Origin: Salinilacustrithrix sp034522155
GTDB lineage: Bacteria; Actinomycetota; Acidimicrobiia; Acidimicrobiales; Salinilacustritrichaceae
DNA: 64,000 nucleotides
Direction of reading: 5' to 3'
Assembly: GCA_034522155.1 (NCBI GenBank)
Contig: JAXHLP010000006.1
Coordinates: 62,001-126,000, forward strand
The position numbers and the translations under genes were made by a program. The notes below the pieces were generated by a model that worked only from the letters and a program-made list of their open reading frames with translations, was not told where the DNA came from and made no database searches. How positions within the stretch are numbered: position 1 is the stretch's first letter; the number at the start of each line of letters is the position of its first letter. Shown here piece after piece: positions 14,298-22,591 of the stretch.

Positions 14298-15692
14298 ATG
14301 CAGCTGAACCACACCGACGGCTTCAGCCGGCGTCTCGCGCTGAGCGTGCTGGTCGCGATCGGTCTCGTCGTCGCGTCGTGCGGCAACTCCGGCGATGACA
14401 CGGCCGACTCCGACGAGAACCCGTCGACCACCGAGACCGGTGGCTCCGATGCGACCGGTGACGAGGAGTTCGTGTCGATCGAGGGGGTACCCGGTGTCAC
14501 CGACGACGAGATCCGGTACGCCGGCTTCGGCACCTTCGCCGAGAGCAACCCGCTCGGCACCTGCGTCATGCAGTGCATGGCCGAGGGCGTCGAGGCCTAC
14601 TTCGCGTATCGCAACAGCGAGGGCGGCGTACACGGGCGGGAACTGGTCCTCGACGATCCGGTCAACGACGAACTGACCAAGAACCAGGAGAAGGCGCTGG
14701 AGATCGTCTCCGCCGGCGAGCACTTCGGTGCGTTCAGCGCGACCCAGGTGGCGAGCGGTTGGCAGGACATCACCGGTGCCGGCATGCCGCTGTACGTGTG
14801 GAACATCCACCCGGTCGAGACCCAGGACGAGGCCGTGTTCGGCAACGCCCCGACCATCTGCATCGAGTGCACCCAGCGCAACGCGGTGTGGGCCGGCCAG
14901 CAGATCGGTGCCGAGAACTTCGCCGTCTTCGGCTACGGCGTGAGCGAGAACTCGAAGTTGTCGGCCCAGACCAGTCGTGCCGCCATCGAGCAGCACGCCG
15001 ACGAGACCGGTCAGGAGGTCGTCGTCTTCGACGACAACCTCGACTTCGGGCTCCCGAACGGGATCGCCCCGCAGGTCAGCGCGATGGTCGAGAACGATGT
15101 CGACATGGTGCTCAGCTCGATCGACCTCAACGGTCAGAAGACCCTGGCCCAGGAGATGGAGCGCCAGGGCCTCGGCGACGTGCCGATCTTCCATCCGAAC
15201 ACCTACAACCAGGACTTCGTGGCCGAAGCGGGCGACCTCTTCGTCGGCGACTTCGTCACCGTGGGCTTCCTCCCGTTCGAGGCCGAAGCGGAGGGCACCG
15301 GACAGGCCGCCTTCCGCGAGTGGATGGGCGAACTCGGTCACGAGATCAGCGAGGTGGCCATGGTCGGCTGGATCGTCGCCGACGCCGCCTACCAGGGGCT
15401 GGTGGCTGCCGGCCCGGACTTCGACCAGCAGAAGGTCATCGACGCCACCAACCAGATCACCGACTTCACCGCCGACGGGTTGGTCCCGCCGATCGACTGG
15501 ACGACGGGGCACACGCCCCCCACGCCCGATGATCGGATCACCAACGGCTCCGAGCGGACCTGCACGGCGATGGTCCGGGTCAACGAGAGCGCCGAGTTCG
15601 AGATCTACGGCGGGACGCCCGAGAAGCCGTGGGTCTGCTTCGCGAACGACGATCTCAGCGTGCTCGAGCCCGAGTTCGTCAGCTTCGGGTAG
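14298..15692 (+). CDS. Liv-type ABC transporter substrate-binding lipoprotein (second system)
   Basis: A 464-aa receptor with signal peptide MQLNHTDGFSRRLALSVLV..., lipobox VASC with Cys28, and an acidic Ser/Thr/Asp linker. It is only distantly like the receptor at 4582. Unlike that protein it has several cysteines (CVMQC, CIEC), which may form disulfides. The strong ribosome site AGGAGGGA and the ATG at 14298 fix the start. It heads the operon livHM-fusion, livG, livF, crotonase. The ligand is unknown; the downstream acyl-CoA genes suggest a carboxylic acid or a CoA-activated carbon source. Confidence 0.9.
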   Translation: MQLNHTDGFSRRLALSVLVAIGLVVASCGNSGDDTADSDENPSTTETGGSDATGDEEFVSIEGVPGVTDDEIRYAGFGTFAESNPLGTCVMQCMAEGVEAYFAYRNSEGGVHGRELVLDDPVNDELTKNQEKALEIVSAGEHFGAFSATQVASGWQDITGAGMPLYVWNIHPVETQDEAVFGNAPTICIECTQRNAVWAGQQIGAENFAVFGYGVSENSKLSAQTSRAAIEQHADETGQEVVVFDDNLDFGLPNGIAPQVSAMVENDVDMVLSSIDLNGQKTLAQEMERQGLGDVPIFHPNTYNQDFVAEAGDLFVGDFVTVGFLPFEAEAEGTGQAAFREWMGELGHEISEVAMVGWIVADAAYQGLVAAGPDFDQQKVIDATNQITDFTADGLVPPIDWTTGHTPPTPDDRITNGSERTCTAMVRVNESAEFEIYGGTPEKPWVCFANDDLSVLEPEFVSFG

Positions 15693-15701
15693 GAGCCGAA
15701 C

Positions 15702-17813
15702 GTGCACGTGTTGGCCGCATCGGCCCTGGAGGACCTCTTCCGAGCGTTCCTCCAGGGTCTGCCGCCGGGGACGGTGTATGCCCTGTTCGCGCTCGGCTTC
15801 GTCCTCACCTACAAGACGTCGGGCGTGTTCAACCTCGCGTTCGGCGCGCAGGCCTACGTGTCGGCCGCCATGTTCTTCAAGGCCCGGGAGCAGTGGGGAT
15901 GGGAGATCCCGCCTGCCCTCGTCCTCTCCGTGTTCATCCTGGCGCCGCTGGTGGGTCTGCTCCTCGAGGGCGTGATCTTCCGGCACCTGCGGACCGCCGG
16001 CGATCTCCCGAAGCTGGTGGTGACCATCGGCCTGGCCGTCGCGCTCCCGAACCTGTTCAACGTCCTCGCCAGCTTCGAACCAACCCCGGGCGTCACGCCC
16101 GCGGGCATCGTTCCCGACGGCGCGACCGTCTTCTACGACCCGTTCGGCGTGTACCCGTTCAGCCGGGACGAGTTGGTGGCGGTCGCCGTGGCCGTGGTCG
16201 CCATGACTGCGTTGGCTGGGCTCTTCCGCTTCACCGCCATCGGTCTGCGCATGCGGGCCGTGGTCGAGAGCCCGCGGATGACCGAGCTCAACGGCATCCC
16301 GGCCGATCGGATCTCGGCCGTTGCATGGATGCTCTCGTCGTTCTTCGCCGGCATCGCCGGCGTGCTGATCGCTCCCCGTTTCAACACGCTGGCGCCCGGC
16401 GACTTCTTCGGGCTGATGGTCATCGCGATCGCCGCCGCCTCGGTCGGGAAGCTGGCGAGCTTGCCGGGCGCGTTGGTCGGCGGTCTCGGTCTCGGCGTCT
16501 TCATCGCCGAAGCCAACACGTTCCTGCCCCGATGGGCCGAGAGCAGCTCCTGGCTCGAACCCCTCCAGGACAACCTCACCCCGGCGATCCCGTTCATGGT
16601 GCTCTTCGGCATCCTGGTCCTGGTTCCCGGCATCCGGCGGGCGAAGGCGGCCACCGACCCGCTCGCGGGCGTCGATCCGCCGCCGCCCTCGATCGGCATG
16701 GTCGAACGCAGTCGGCGCGACGTGCTGCTCAGCCGGGTCGCCGGGACGGTGTTCGTCGTGGGCGTGCTGGCCATCGTGCTCACCCAGGGCGACCAGGTGT
16801 GGGTGTTCCGGATCACCGAGGCCGTCGCGTTGGCCACCATCTTCCTGTCGATCACGGTCATCACCGGTCTGGGCGGCCAGATCTCGCTGTGCCAGGGTGC
16901 GTTCGCGGCGACCGGCGCCTTCGCGGTGTTCCAGCTCGTCGACCGCTACGACATGGGCGCCATCCCCGCAGCCCTCGTCGGCGCGGTCATCGCAGCAGCG
17001 CTTGGTGCCCTGCTCTCGCTCCCGGTCCGGAGGCTCGGTGGGGTATGGGTCGCGATCGCGACCCTCGCCTTCGCGTACTTCTTCGACTCGGTCGTCCTGC
17101 AGCTCCCCTTCGTCGGCGGCGGGGACACGTCCTTGTTCCAGGGCACGGCCGTCCCGCGCCCCGTGGTCGGTCCGTGGGACCTGGGAAGCGACAAGTCGTT
17201 CCTCGTCTTCGCCGTGGTCGTCCTCGCCATCGTCGCGGTCCTGGTCGTCAACCTGCGCTCCGGGACCCTGGGCAAGACCCTGCTGGCCATCCGCGGCAGC
17301 GAGGTCGCCGCCCAGTCCGTGGGCATCTCGCCGGGCCGGGCCCGCCTGGTCGCCTTCGCGGTGTCCGCGTTCATCGCTGCCATCGGCGGCTCGCTGATGG
17401 CCATGCACCAGGAGAACGTCAACTACGGGAACAACTTCGAGCCGTTCCTCGCCGTGTTCTGGCTGGTGCTGGTCGCGGTGCTGGGTGTCCGGACGGTGTC
17501 GGGGGCCATCCAGGGTGCCGTCGCGTTCACCCTGTTCGATCCCCTGATCCTCAAGGGCGAGCTCCTCGGCTGGATCCTGCGCAGCCCCGAGAGCGTGCCC
17601 GGCGTGTTCCCGATCGTGTCGACCTGGGTCTTCATCCTGTTCGGCTTCGGCGCGATCCAGTTCGCCCGCCACCCCCAGGGGATCCTCGAGTACCAGTTGC
17701 ACCGGCGGGCGGTGAAGGCAGCGGAGAAGCGCGACGGCCCTGGCCCGGGGCCCCCTGACGGGTCATCGACCGGCGCCGAGGTCGATGAGCGAACCGAGGA
17801 GCCTGTCGGATGA
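15702..17813 (+). CDS. Fused LivH-LivM ABC transporter permease
   Basis: A 703-aa fusion of two Liv permeases, normally separate proteins. The LivH part (about 1-310) starts with LQGLPPGTVYALFALGFVLTYKTSG, and the LivM part (about 345-690) contains VITGLGGQISLCQGAFAATGAF. The two are joined by a charged linker near residues 315-345. The GTG at 15702 is preceded by TAGGAG overlapping the stop of the receptor gene. Unlike the first system, the LivG ATPase is a separate protein. The start of livG overlaps the stop (ATGA at 17810). Confidence 0.92.
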   Translation: MHVLAASALEDLFRAFLQGLPPGTVYALFALGFVLTYKTSGVFNLAFGAQAYVSAAMFFKAREQWGWEIPPALVLSVFILAPLVGLLLEGVIFRHLRTAGDLPKLVVTIGLAVALPNLFNVLASFEPTPGVTPAGIVPDGATVFYDPFGVYPFSRDELVAVAVAVVAMTALAGLFRFTAIGLRMRAVVESPRMTELNGIPADRISAVAWMLSSFFAGIAGVLIAPRFNTLAPGDFFGLMVIAIAAASVGKLASLPGALVGGLGLGVFIAEANTFLPRWAESSSWLEPLQDNLTPAIPFMVLFGILVLVPGIRRAKAATDPLAGVDPPPPSIGMVERSRRDVLLSRVAGTVFVVGVLAIVLTQGDQVWVFRITEAVALATIFLSITVITGLGGQISLCQGAFAATGAFAVFQLVDRYDMGAIPAALVGAVIAAALGALLSLPVRRLGGVWVAIATLAFAYFFDSVVLQLPFVGGGDTSLFQGTAVPRPVVGPWDLGSDKSFLVFAVVVLAIVAVLVVNLRSGTLGKTLLAIRGSEVAAQSVGISPGRARLVAFAVSAFIAAIGGSLMAMHQENVNYGNNFEPFLAVFWLVLVAVLGVRTVSGAIQGAVAFTLFDPLILKGELLGWILRSPESVPGVFPIVSTWVFILFGFGAIQFARHPQGILEYQLHRRAVKAAEKRDGPGPGPPDGSSTGAEVDERTEEPVG

Positions 17814-18580
17814 GCGCCCTGCTCCAGGTCACCGACGTGACCAAGACCTTCGCCGGCATCGTCGCGCTCGACGGGGTGAACCTCGAGGTCGAGGTGGGCG
17901 AGCGCGTCGGGCTCATCGGACCCAACGGCGCCGGCAAGACGACGTTCTTCAACGCGATGATGGGGGTCATCCCCGCCGACACCGGACGCGTCGAGCTCGG
18001 CGGCGTGGACCTCAGCGATCGGCCGGTGCACGAGCGGGCGCGGGCCGGTATCGGTCGGACCTTCCAGCGCACCGAGCTGTTCACCGATTCAACCGTGCGC
18101 GATCACCTCCTCGTCGCCGAGCGCGTGCGCCGGGGACACGGTCGCTTCTGGAAGGACGTGCTCGGGCTCGGACGGCCCACCGACGACGAGGTCGCCCAGT
18201 GCGACCAGGTGCTCGAGCTCCTCGGTCTCCGCTCGCTCGCTGCCGAGCCGATCGAGCGGTTGAGCCTCGGACAGTGCCGGTTGGTGGAGGTCGGGCGTGC
18301 GCTGATGACCGAACCCACGTTGCTCCTCCTCGACGAACCGTCGTCCGGTCTCGATCGCAGCGAGACCGCGGCGTTGGCGCAGACGCTGCGCGACGTGCAG
18401 GACGAGCAGGGCTTCGCCATCCTGCTCGTCGAGCACGACGTCGAGCTCGTGGCCGACTTCACGACCCGCACCTACGTGCTCGACTTCGGTCGCGTCCTCA
18501 CCGAGGGCCCGACCCACGACGTGCTCAACAGCCCCGAGGTCCGAGCGGCATACCTCGGCACCATGGAGCCGACCGGATGA
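17810..18580 (+). CDS. LivG-type ABC transporter ATPase
   Basis: A 256-aa ATPase with Walker A GPNGAGKTT at 37-45, a non-standard signature LSLGQCRLVEVGR in place of LSYGQQR, and Walker B TLLLLDEPSSGLD. The switch histidine is in LLVEHDVELV. It energises import by the second Liv system together with LivF. It overlaps its neighbours by 4 bp on both sides, so the three genes are tightly coupled. Length is typical for LivG. Confidence 0.93.
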   Translation: MSALLQVTDVTKTFAGIVALDGVNLEVEVGERVGLIGPNGAGKTTFFNAMMGVIPADTGRVELGGVDLSDRPVHERARAGIGRTFQRTELFTDSTVRDHLLVAERVRRGHGRFWKDVLGLGRPTDDEVAQCDQVLELLGLRSLAAEPIERLSLGQCRLVEVGRALMTEPTLLLLDEPSSGLDRSETAALAQTLRDVQDEQGFAILLVEHDVELVADFTTRTYVLDFGRVLTEGPTHDVLNSPEVRAAYLGTMEPTG

Positions 18581-19287
18581 GCGCGGTGCTCGAGCTCCGT
18601 GGGGTGTCGGCGGGCTACGGACCGTTCCGGGCGCTCTTCGGCGTGACGCTCATGGTGGGACGGGGGGAGGCGCTCGCGCTCGTCGGCTCGAACGGCGCCG
18701 GCAAGACCACCGTCGCGCGGGTCGCGTCCGGTCTCGTCGTTCCGACCGAGGGCTCGGTGCACGTGGGTGGCGACGACCTGACCGGTTCGGCCGCCCATGC
18801 CTTCGCCCGCGCGGGGGTCGCGCACGCACCGGAGGGACGAGCGGTCTTCGCCTCGCTCACCGTCGAGGAGAACCTCGAGCTCTCGTTCCGGCGTTCCTTC
18901 GGCCGTCGAGGTGTGGCCGGCGCCCTCGAACGGGCCATCGAGCTGTTCCCCGTGCTCGGTGAGCGTCGGCGGCAGGCGGCCGGGACGCTCTCCGGCGGCG
19001 AACAACGGATGCTGTCGATGGCCCGCGTCATGGTCGAAGAACCCCGGGCCCTCGTCGCCGACGAGCTCTCCCTCGGGCTCGCTCCCATCATCGTCGATCA
19101 GCTCTACGAGGCACTCGACAAGCTCCGACAGTCCGGAACGTCACTGCTGGTCATCGAGCAGCAAGTGGGCCACGCCCTCGAGTTGTGCGACCGGGTCGCC
19201 GTGCTGGACCATGGCGCCGTCACCTGGACCGGTGACGCCGACGCCGCCGGGGACGTCGTCGAGCAGGCCTTCGACCCCGTTTCCTGA
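18577..19287 (+). CDS. LivF-type ABC transporter ATPase (second system)
   Basis: A 236-aa ATPase with Walker A GSNGAGKTT at 37-45, signature LSGGEQRML and Walker B ALVADELSLGLAP. The switch residue differs: LLVIEQQVGHAL has Gln where most ABC ATPases have His, as is common in LivF. The ATG at 18577 overlaps the livG stop (ATGA). It ends 7 bp before the crotonase gene, which is probably on the same message. Confidence 0.92.
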   Translation: MSAVLELRGVSAGYGPFRALFGVTLMVGRGEALALVGSNGAGKTTVARVASGLVVPTEGSVHVGGDDLTGSAAHAFARAGVAHAPEGRAVFASLTVEENLELSFRRSFGRRGVAGALERAIELFPVLGERRRQAAGTLSGGEQRMLSMARVMVEEPRALVADELSLGLAPIIVDQLYEALDKLRQSGTSLLVIEQQVGHALELCDRVAVLDHGAVTWTGDADAAGDVVEQAFDPVS

Positions 19288-19294
19288 GAGGGAC

Positions 19295-20095
19295 ATGACC
19301 AACGATCTCGGCACCCCTGCGCTCCGTTTCGAGTGGGACGGCCCGCTCGCGTGGTGCACCATCGACCGCCCGTCGGCTCGCAACGCGCTGACGCCGGCCA
19401 TGTACTACGGGATCAAGCGCGCCGTGCACCTGGTGAATCAGGCGGAAGAAGCAACCGCGCTGATCATCACGGGTACCGACGACGTGTTCGCGCCCGGCGG
19501 TGACCTCGGCGGGCGCACGGACGAGGGCGAGGAGCCCGTGCCCGAGTACATCGGCAACGACATCCTCCCGTTCCTCGCGGTCCGCGACAGCCGTGCCCCG
19601 GTCATCTCCTCGGTCAACGGCCTCTGCCAGGGCGGTGGGTTGCTGATCGCCATGCTCTCCGACATCGCGGTGTGCAGCGACCGGGCCGTCTTCCGCTCCC
19701 CCGAGCTGCTCCGCGGGATCCCCGACGCCTTCTACGCGTCGACACTCCCCGCGCACGTGGGGCTGGCCGTGGCCCGCGACATGCTGCTGTCGGGCCGCAA
19801 GCTCGATGCCCAGGAGGCCAAGCAGCTCGGCATGGTGGCCCGGGTGGTGCCCCACGACGAGCTTCGCGACGCCACCGTCGAGGCGGCACACGACGTGCTG
19901 CGGTCGGCCCCGATGGCACGCGCCCACGTGAAGCGGATGCTCAACGAGCGCTATGGCCACGTCGACATCCAGACCATGTCCTGGGCGCTGGCCGAGTCCG
20001 ACGAGCTCCACGAGGGCATGTTGTCGTTCATGGAGAAGCGGGCACCGGCGTGGATCCCCGAGGGCGTCGACGCCAAGCCGAAGTCCGGCCGCTGA
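19295..20095 (+). CDS. Enoyl-CoA hydratase/isomerase family protein
   Basis: A 266-aa crotonase-fold protein. Oxyanion-hole segments are FAPGGDLGG and VNGLCQGGGLLIA. Aligned with enoyl-CoA hydratase, the first catalytic Glu position is Leu (GGGLLIAMLSD), while the second is kept (FRSPELLRGIPD). One remaining glutamate fits isomerases or hydratases with altered mechanism. The ATG at 19295 follows GAGAGGGA. The gene follows livF by 7 bp, linking the transporter to beta-oxidation of its substrate. The C-terminus WIPEGVDAKPKSGR is unremarkable. Confidence 0.88.
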   Translation: MTNDLGTPALRFEWDGPLAWCTIDRPSARNALTPAMYYGIKRAVHLVNQAEEATALIITGTDDVFAPGGDLGGRTDEGEEPVPEYIGNDILPFLAVRDSRAPVISSVNGLCQGGGLLIAMLSDIAVCSDRAVFRSPELLRGIPDAFYASTLPAHVGLAVARDMLLSGRKLDAQEAKQLGMVARVVPHDELRDATVEAAHDVLRSAPMARAHVKRMLNERYGHVDIQTMSWALAESDELHEGMLSFMEKRAPAWIPEGVDAKPKSGR

Positions 20096-20164
20096 GCGCG
20101 CATCCAGAACGGGGCTCTACACTCCGGAGAAGCTGCTTATCCACTCCCGCCAGGAGACCCACTC

Positions 20165-21031
20165 GTGACACAGGTCGAGACCTCCACCACGTTCGGCGAG
20201 TATCGCCGCATCGACGTCCGGCCCATGGCAGGCGGCCTCGGCGCCGAGCTGCACGGCGCCGACCTGCGCGAGCTCGACGACGAGTTGGTGACCGAGATCC
20301 GACGGGCGTGGCTCGAGTACCTCGTCGTGGTGTTCCGCGGTCAGGACCTCGACGCCGACCAGTACATGGCCTTCGCCCGGCGGATCGGTGAGCCCGTGGA
20401 GTACCCGTTCGTGTCGGGCCTCGACGGCTATCCCGAGATCATCGCCGTGGCCAAGCTCGAGAACGAGACGCTGAACTTCGGTGGCATCTGGCACAGCGAC
20501 ACGTCGTACCTCGAGGTCCCGCCGATGGGGACGATGCTGCTGGCGCGAGAGGTCCCGCCCTACGGGGGCGACACGATGTTCGCCAACTGCTACCTCGCCT
20601 ACGAGAACCTGTCCGACGGGATGCGCGAGGTGCTCGACGGCCTGCAGGCGGTCAACAGCTCCGCGCTCGCCGACGTGTCCAAGACCCGCGAGGACCGCCG
20701 GCGCGACGCCGGCACCGACGACGAAGACCTCGAGTTCGAGGCCACCCACCCCGTCGTGCGGACCCACCCCGAGACCGGCCGGAAGTCGCTGTACGTCAAC
20801 GTCGCCCACACAGTGCGGTTCGCGTCGATGACCGAGGCGGAGAGCACGCCGATCCTGCAGTACCTGTACGAGCAGCAGGTCCGGCCCGAGCACACGGTGC
20901 GGGTGCGCTGGGACGAGGGCACGCTCGTGTTCTGGGACAACCGGTGCGCCCTGCACTACCCGGTGAACGACTACCACGGCCACCGGCGGGTCATGCACCG
21001 CATCACCTTCGCCGGCGACGAGCCGCGTTGA
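20165..21031 (+). CDS. TauD/TfdA-family Fe(II)/2-oxoglutarate dioxygenase
   Basis: A 288-aa dioxygenase that would hydroxylate a substrate using O2, Fe(II) and 2-oxoglutarate. The HxD motif is in IWHSDTSY and the distal His in NRCALHYPVND, with the 2-oxoglutarate-binding Arg in HRRVMHRITF. Family members attack sulfonates, phenoxyacids, carnitine precursors and other carboxylates; the substrate here is unknown. The GTG at 20165 has CAGGAGA upstream. A TACACT -10-like box lies about 50 bp before the start, so it may have its own promoter. It is followed by an SDR that could oxidise the new alcohol. Confidence 0.9.
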   Translation: MTQVETSTTFGEYRRIDVRPMAGGLGAELHGADLRELDDELVTEIRRAWLEYLVVVFRGQDLDADQYMAFARRIGEPVEYPFVSGLDGYPEIIAVAKLENETLNFGGIWHSDTSYLEVPPMGTMLLAREVPPYGGDTMFANCYLAYENLSDGMREVLDGLQAVNSSALADVSKTREDRRRDAGTDDEDLEFEATHPVVRTHPETGRKSLYVNVAHTVRFASMTEAESTPILQYLYEQQVRPEHTVRVRWDEGTLVFWDNRCALHYPVNDYHGHRRVMHRITFAGDEPR

Positions 21032-21047
21032 GCCCGGTTCGTCGATC

Positions 21048-21809
21048 ATGACGACCACGCCCGACCTCGCCGGCAAGGTCGCCGTCGTGACCGGCGGGAG
21101 CCGGGGCATCGGCCGCGCCGTCGCCGAGGGCTTCGCTGCCGTCGGCGCCGACGTCGTCATCGCCAGTCGCAAGGTCGACAACTGCGAGATCGCGGCGCGC
21201 GAGATCGCCGACGCCACCGGACGCCGGACGCTGGGCGTCGGCTGCCACGTCGGCCAGTGGGACGACTGCGACCGGCTGGTCGACACGGTGTACGACGAGT
21301 TCGGGCGCTGCGACGTGCTCGTCAACAACGCGGGCATGTCGCCGCTCTACGACGACCTGGCGTCGGTGACGCCGGAGCTCTACGACAAGGTCCACGCGGT
21401 CAACGCCCGGGGCCCGTTCCGGCTCGCCACCCTGTTCGGCACCCGCATGGCCGAGGGCGACGGCGGCTCGATCATGAACGTCTCGACCGCGGGCTCGTTG
21501 CGCCCCGACGCCACCGACCTTCCCTACGCCATGGCCAAGGCTGCGCTCAACGCGCTGACGCTCGGCCTCGCCGGCGCCTGGGCGCCGAAGGTGCGGGCGA
21601 ACCTGATCCTGCCCGGGGCGTTCGACACCGACATCGCCCAGGCCTGGACGCCGGAGATGCGCGAGGGTGCCGCTCGCATGAACCCCATGGGGCGCATGGG
21701 CGTGCCCGAGGACCTGGTCGGGTTGTGCACGTTCCTCGCCAGCGACGCAGCCAGCTACGTCAACGGCGCCCAGGTCCTCGTCGACGGCGGCCTCTTCCGC
21801 ACCCTCTGA
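21048..21809 (+). CDS. Short-chain dehydrogenase/reductase (SDR)
   Basis: A 253-aa classical SDR with the cofactor motif TGGSRGIG, the structural NNAG, the catalytic Ser in NVSTAGSL and the YAMAK catalytic Tyr-Lys. The first beta-strand end VVIASRKVDNC suggests NADP preference (Arg after the second strand). It starts 16 bp after the TauD-like gene and probably oxidises or reduces the dioxygenase product or a 3-hydroxyacyl-CoA. A hairpin at 21825-21873 follows. Confidence 0.9.
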   Translation: MTTTPDLAGKVAVVTGGSRGIGRAVAEGFAAVGADVVIASRKVDNCEIAAREIADATGRRTLGVGCHVGQWDDCDRLVDTVYDEFGRCDVLVNNAGMSPLYDDLASVTPELYDKVHAVNARGPFRLATLFGTRMAEGDGGSIMNVSTAGSLRPDATDLPYAMAKAALNALTLGLAGAWAPKVRANLILPGAFDTDIAQAWTPEMREGAARMNPMGRMGVPEDLVGLCTFLASDAASYVNGAQVLVDGGLFRTL

Positions 21810-21824
21810 GCCGTCACCCACTCC

Positions 21825-21873
21825 GTTCTGGTCGCCATCTGCGCGTGGTGAGTGGCAATCGGGCGGCCAGAAC
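21825..21873. terminator. Convergent hairpin terminator
   Basis: GTTCTGGTCGCC at 21825-21836 pairs with GGCGGCCAGAAC at 21862-21873 over 12 bp with one G-T wobble. The loop is 25 nt, and there is no T-run. It lies in the 87-bp gap between the SDR (plus) and the TetR gene (minus), a sensible place for a bidirectional terminator. Confidence 0.5.
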
Positions 21874-21896
21874 CGATCTCACACCTGCAGTGCAAC

Positions 21897-22541
21897 TCAG
21901 CGGGGGAGGGCGGCGAGGCAGAAGGCCGTGACGCGGTCGACGGTGCCCGAAGTCGGACGGTCGCCGCTGCGCAGGTGGTCCGACAGGGCACCGACCACGG
22001 CGTGGGCCACGAGCGTGGCGTCGCCGGTCGGGTCGGGGCTGTCGAGCGCGGCGAACGGATCCTCGAGCAGCGGGGCGAGGACGGTGGCCGTTCCCGGTGA
22101 CGACAGGGACTGGGCGATCCCCCCGGAGTTCCACATGACCGCTGTGGTGGTGGCCGCGGTCTCGGGGTCGACGGCCTGGGCCAGGATCCCCTCCACCCAG
22201 TGCCGAACCTTCGCCTCGGGGCCGGCCACCTTGTCCATCTGGTGGGCCAGGTAGCTACGCAGTCGGATGGTGCCGTCCTCGAGGATGGCCTGGACGAGCG
22301 CGTCCTTCGAGGCGAAGTGACGGTAGAACGCGTCGTTGGACAGGCCGGCCTCGGCCACGATGTCGGCGACGCGGGGGCGGGTGTCGGTGCCGCACCGGCG
22401 CATGGCCTCGCGTCCCGCGTCGAGCAGGCGGCGGACCTCGGAGGAGTAGTCGGCGCCCCGCGACGCGAGCGTCTGCTGCGCGATCCGGGTCGCGACGTCG
22501 CCGTCGTCGTCGGGCCCGTCGTTCAGAATTGAATTCTGCAC
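21897..22541 (-). CDS. TetR-family transcriptional regulator
   Basis: A TetR repressor of about 214 aa with the DNA-binding helix-turn-helix at VADIVAEAGLSNDAFYRHFASKDALVQAIL. The effector domain is not assignable to a ligand class. The frame stays open to 22598, but that start would put both palindromes inside the coding region, so I favour the GTG at 22541; an even later start cannot be excluded. It is divergent from the ACAD at 22592 across two palindromes (22524-22538 and 22541-22563), the classic layout of an autoregulated local repressor. It probably senses an acyl-CoA intermediate of the adjacent operon (inference). Confidence 0.85.
   Translation of the reverse strand: MQNSILNDGPDDDGDVATRIAQQTLASRGADYSSEVRRLLDAGREAMRRCGTDTRPRVADIVAEAGLSNDAFYRHFASKDALVQAILEDGTIRLRSYLAHQMDKVAGPEAKVRHWVEGILAQAVDPETAATTTAVMWNSGGIAQSLSSPGTATVLAPLLEDPFAALDSPDPTGDATLVAHAVVGALSDHLRSGDRPTSGTVDRVTAFCLAALPR
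22524..22538. promoter_or_regulatory. Palindromic operator 1 of TetR/ACAD control region
   Basis: CAGAATT-G-AATTCTG is a perfect 15-bp palindrome. Its CAGAAT/ATTCTG half-sites match those of the second palindrome, and the two centres (22531 and 22552) are 21 bp apart, two helical turns. It overlaps the likely beginning of the TetR coding region. Confidence 0.75.
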
Positions 22542-22563
22542 GGACAGAATCTTATTCTGTCCG
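22541..22563. promoter_or_regulatory. Palindromic operator 2 of TetR/ACAD control region
   Basis: CGGACAGAAT-CTT-ATTCTGTCCG has perfect 10-bp arms around a 3-bp spacer and ends 28 bp before the ACAD start codon. Together with operator 1 it would allow two repressor dimers on the same face of the DNA. Confidence 0.8.
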
Positions 22564-22591
22564 GAGGCCGCGCACCCAGGGGGATCCCGAC

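Noticed and set aside
14079..17702. Very long (1207-codon) open frame on the minus strand
   Set aside because: It is antisense to the receptor and LivHM genes, has a Glu/Asp/Arg/His-rich composition typical of a shadow frame in high-GC DNA, and shows no domain. The plus-strand genes have clear motifs and ribosome sites.
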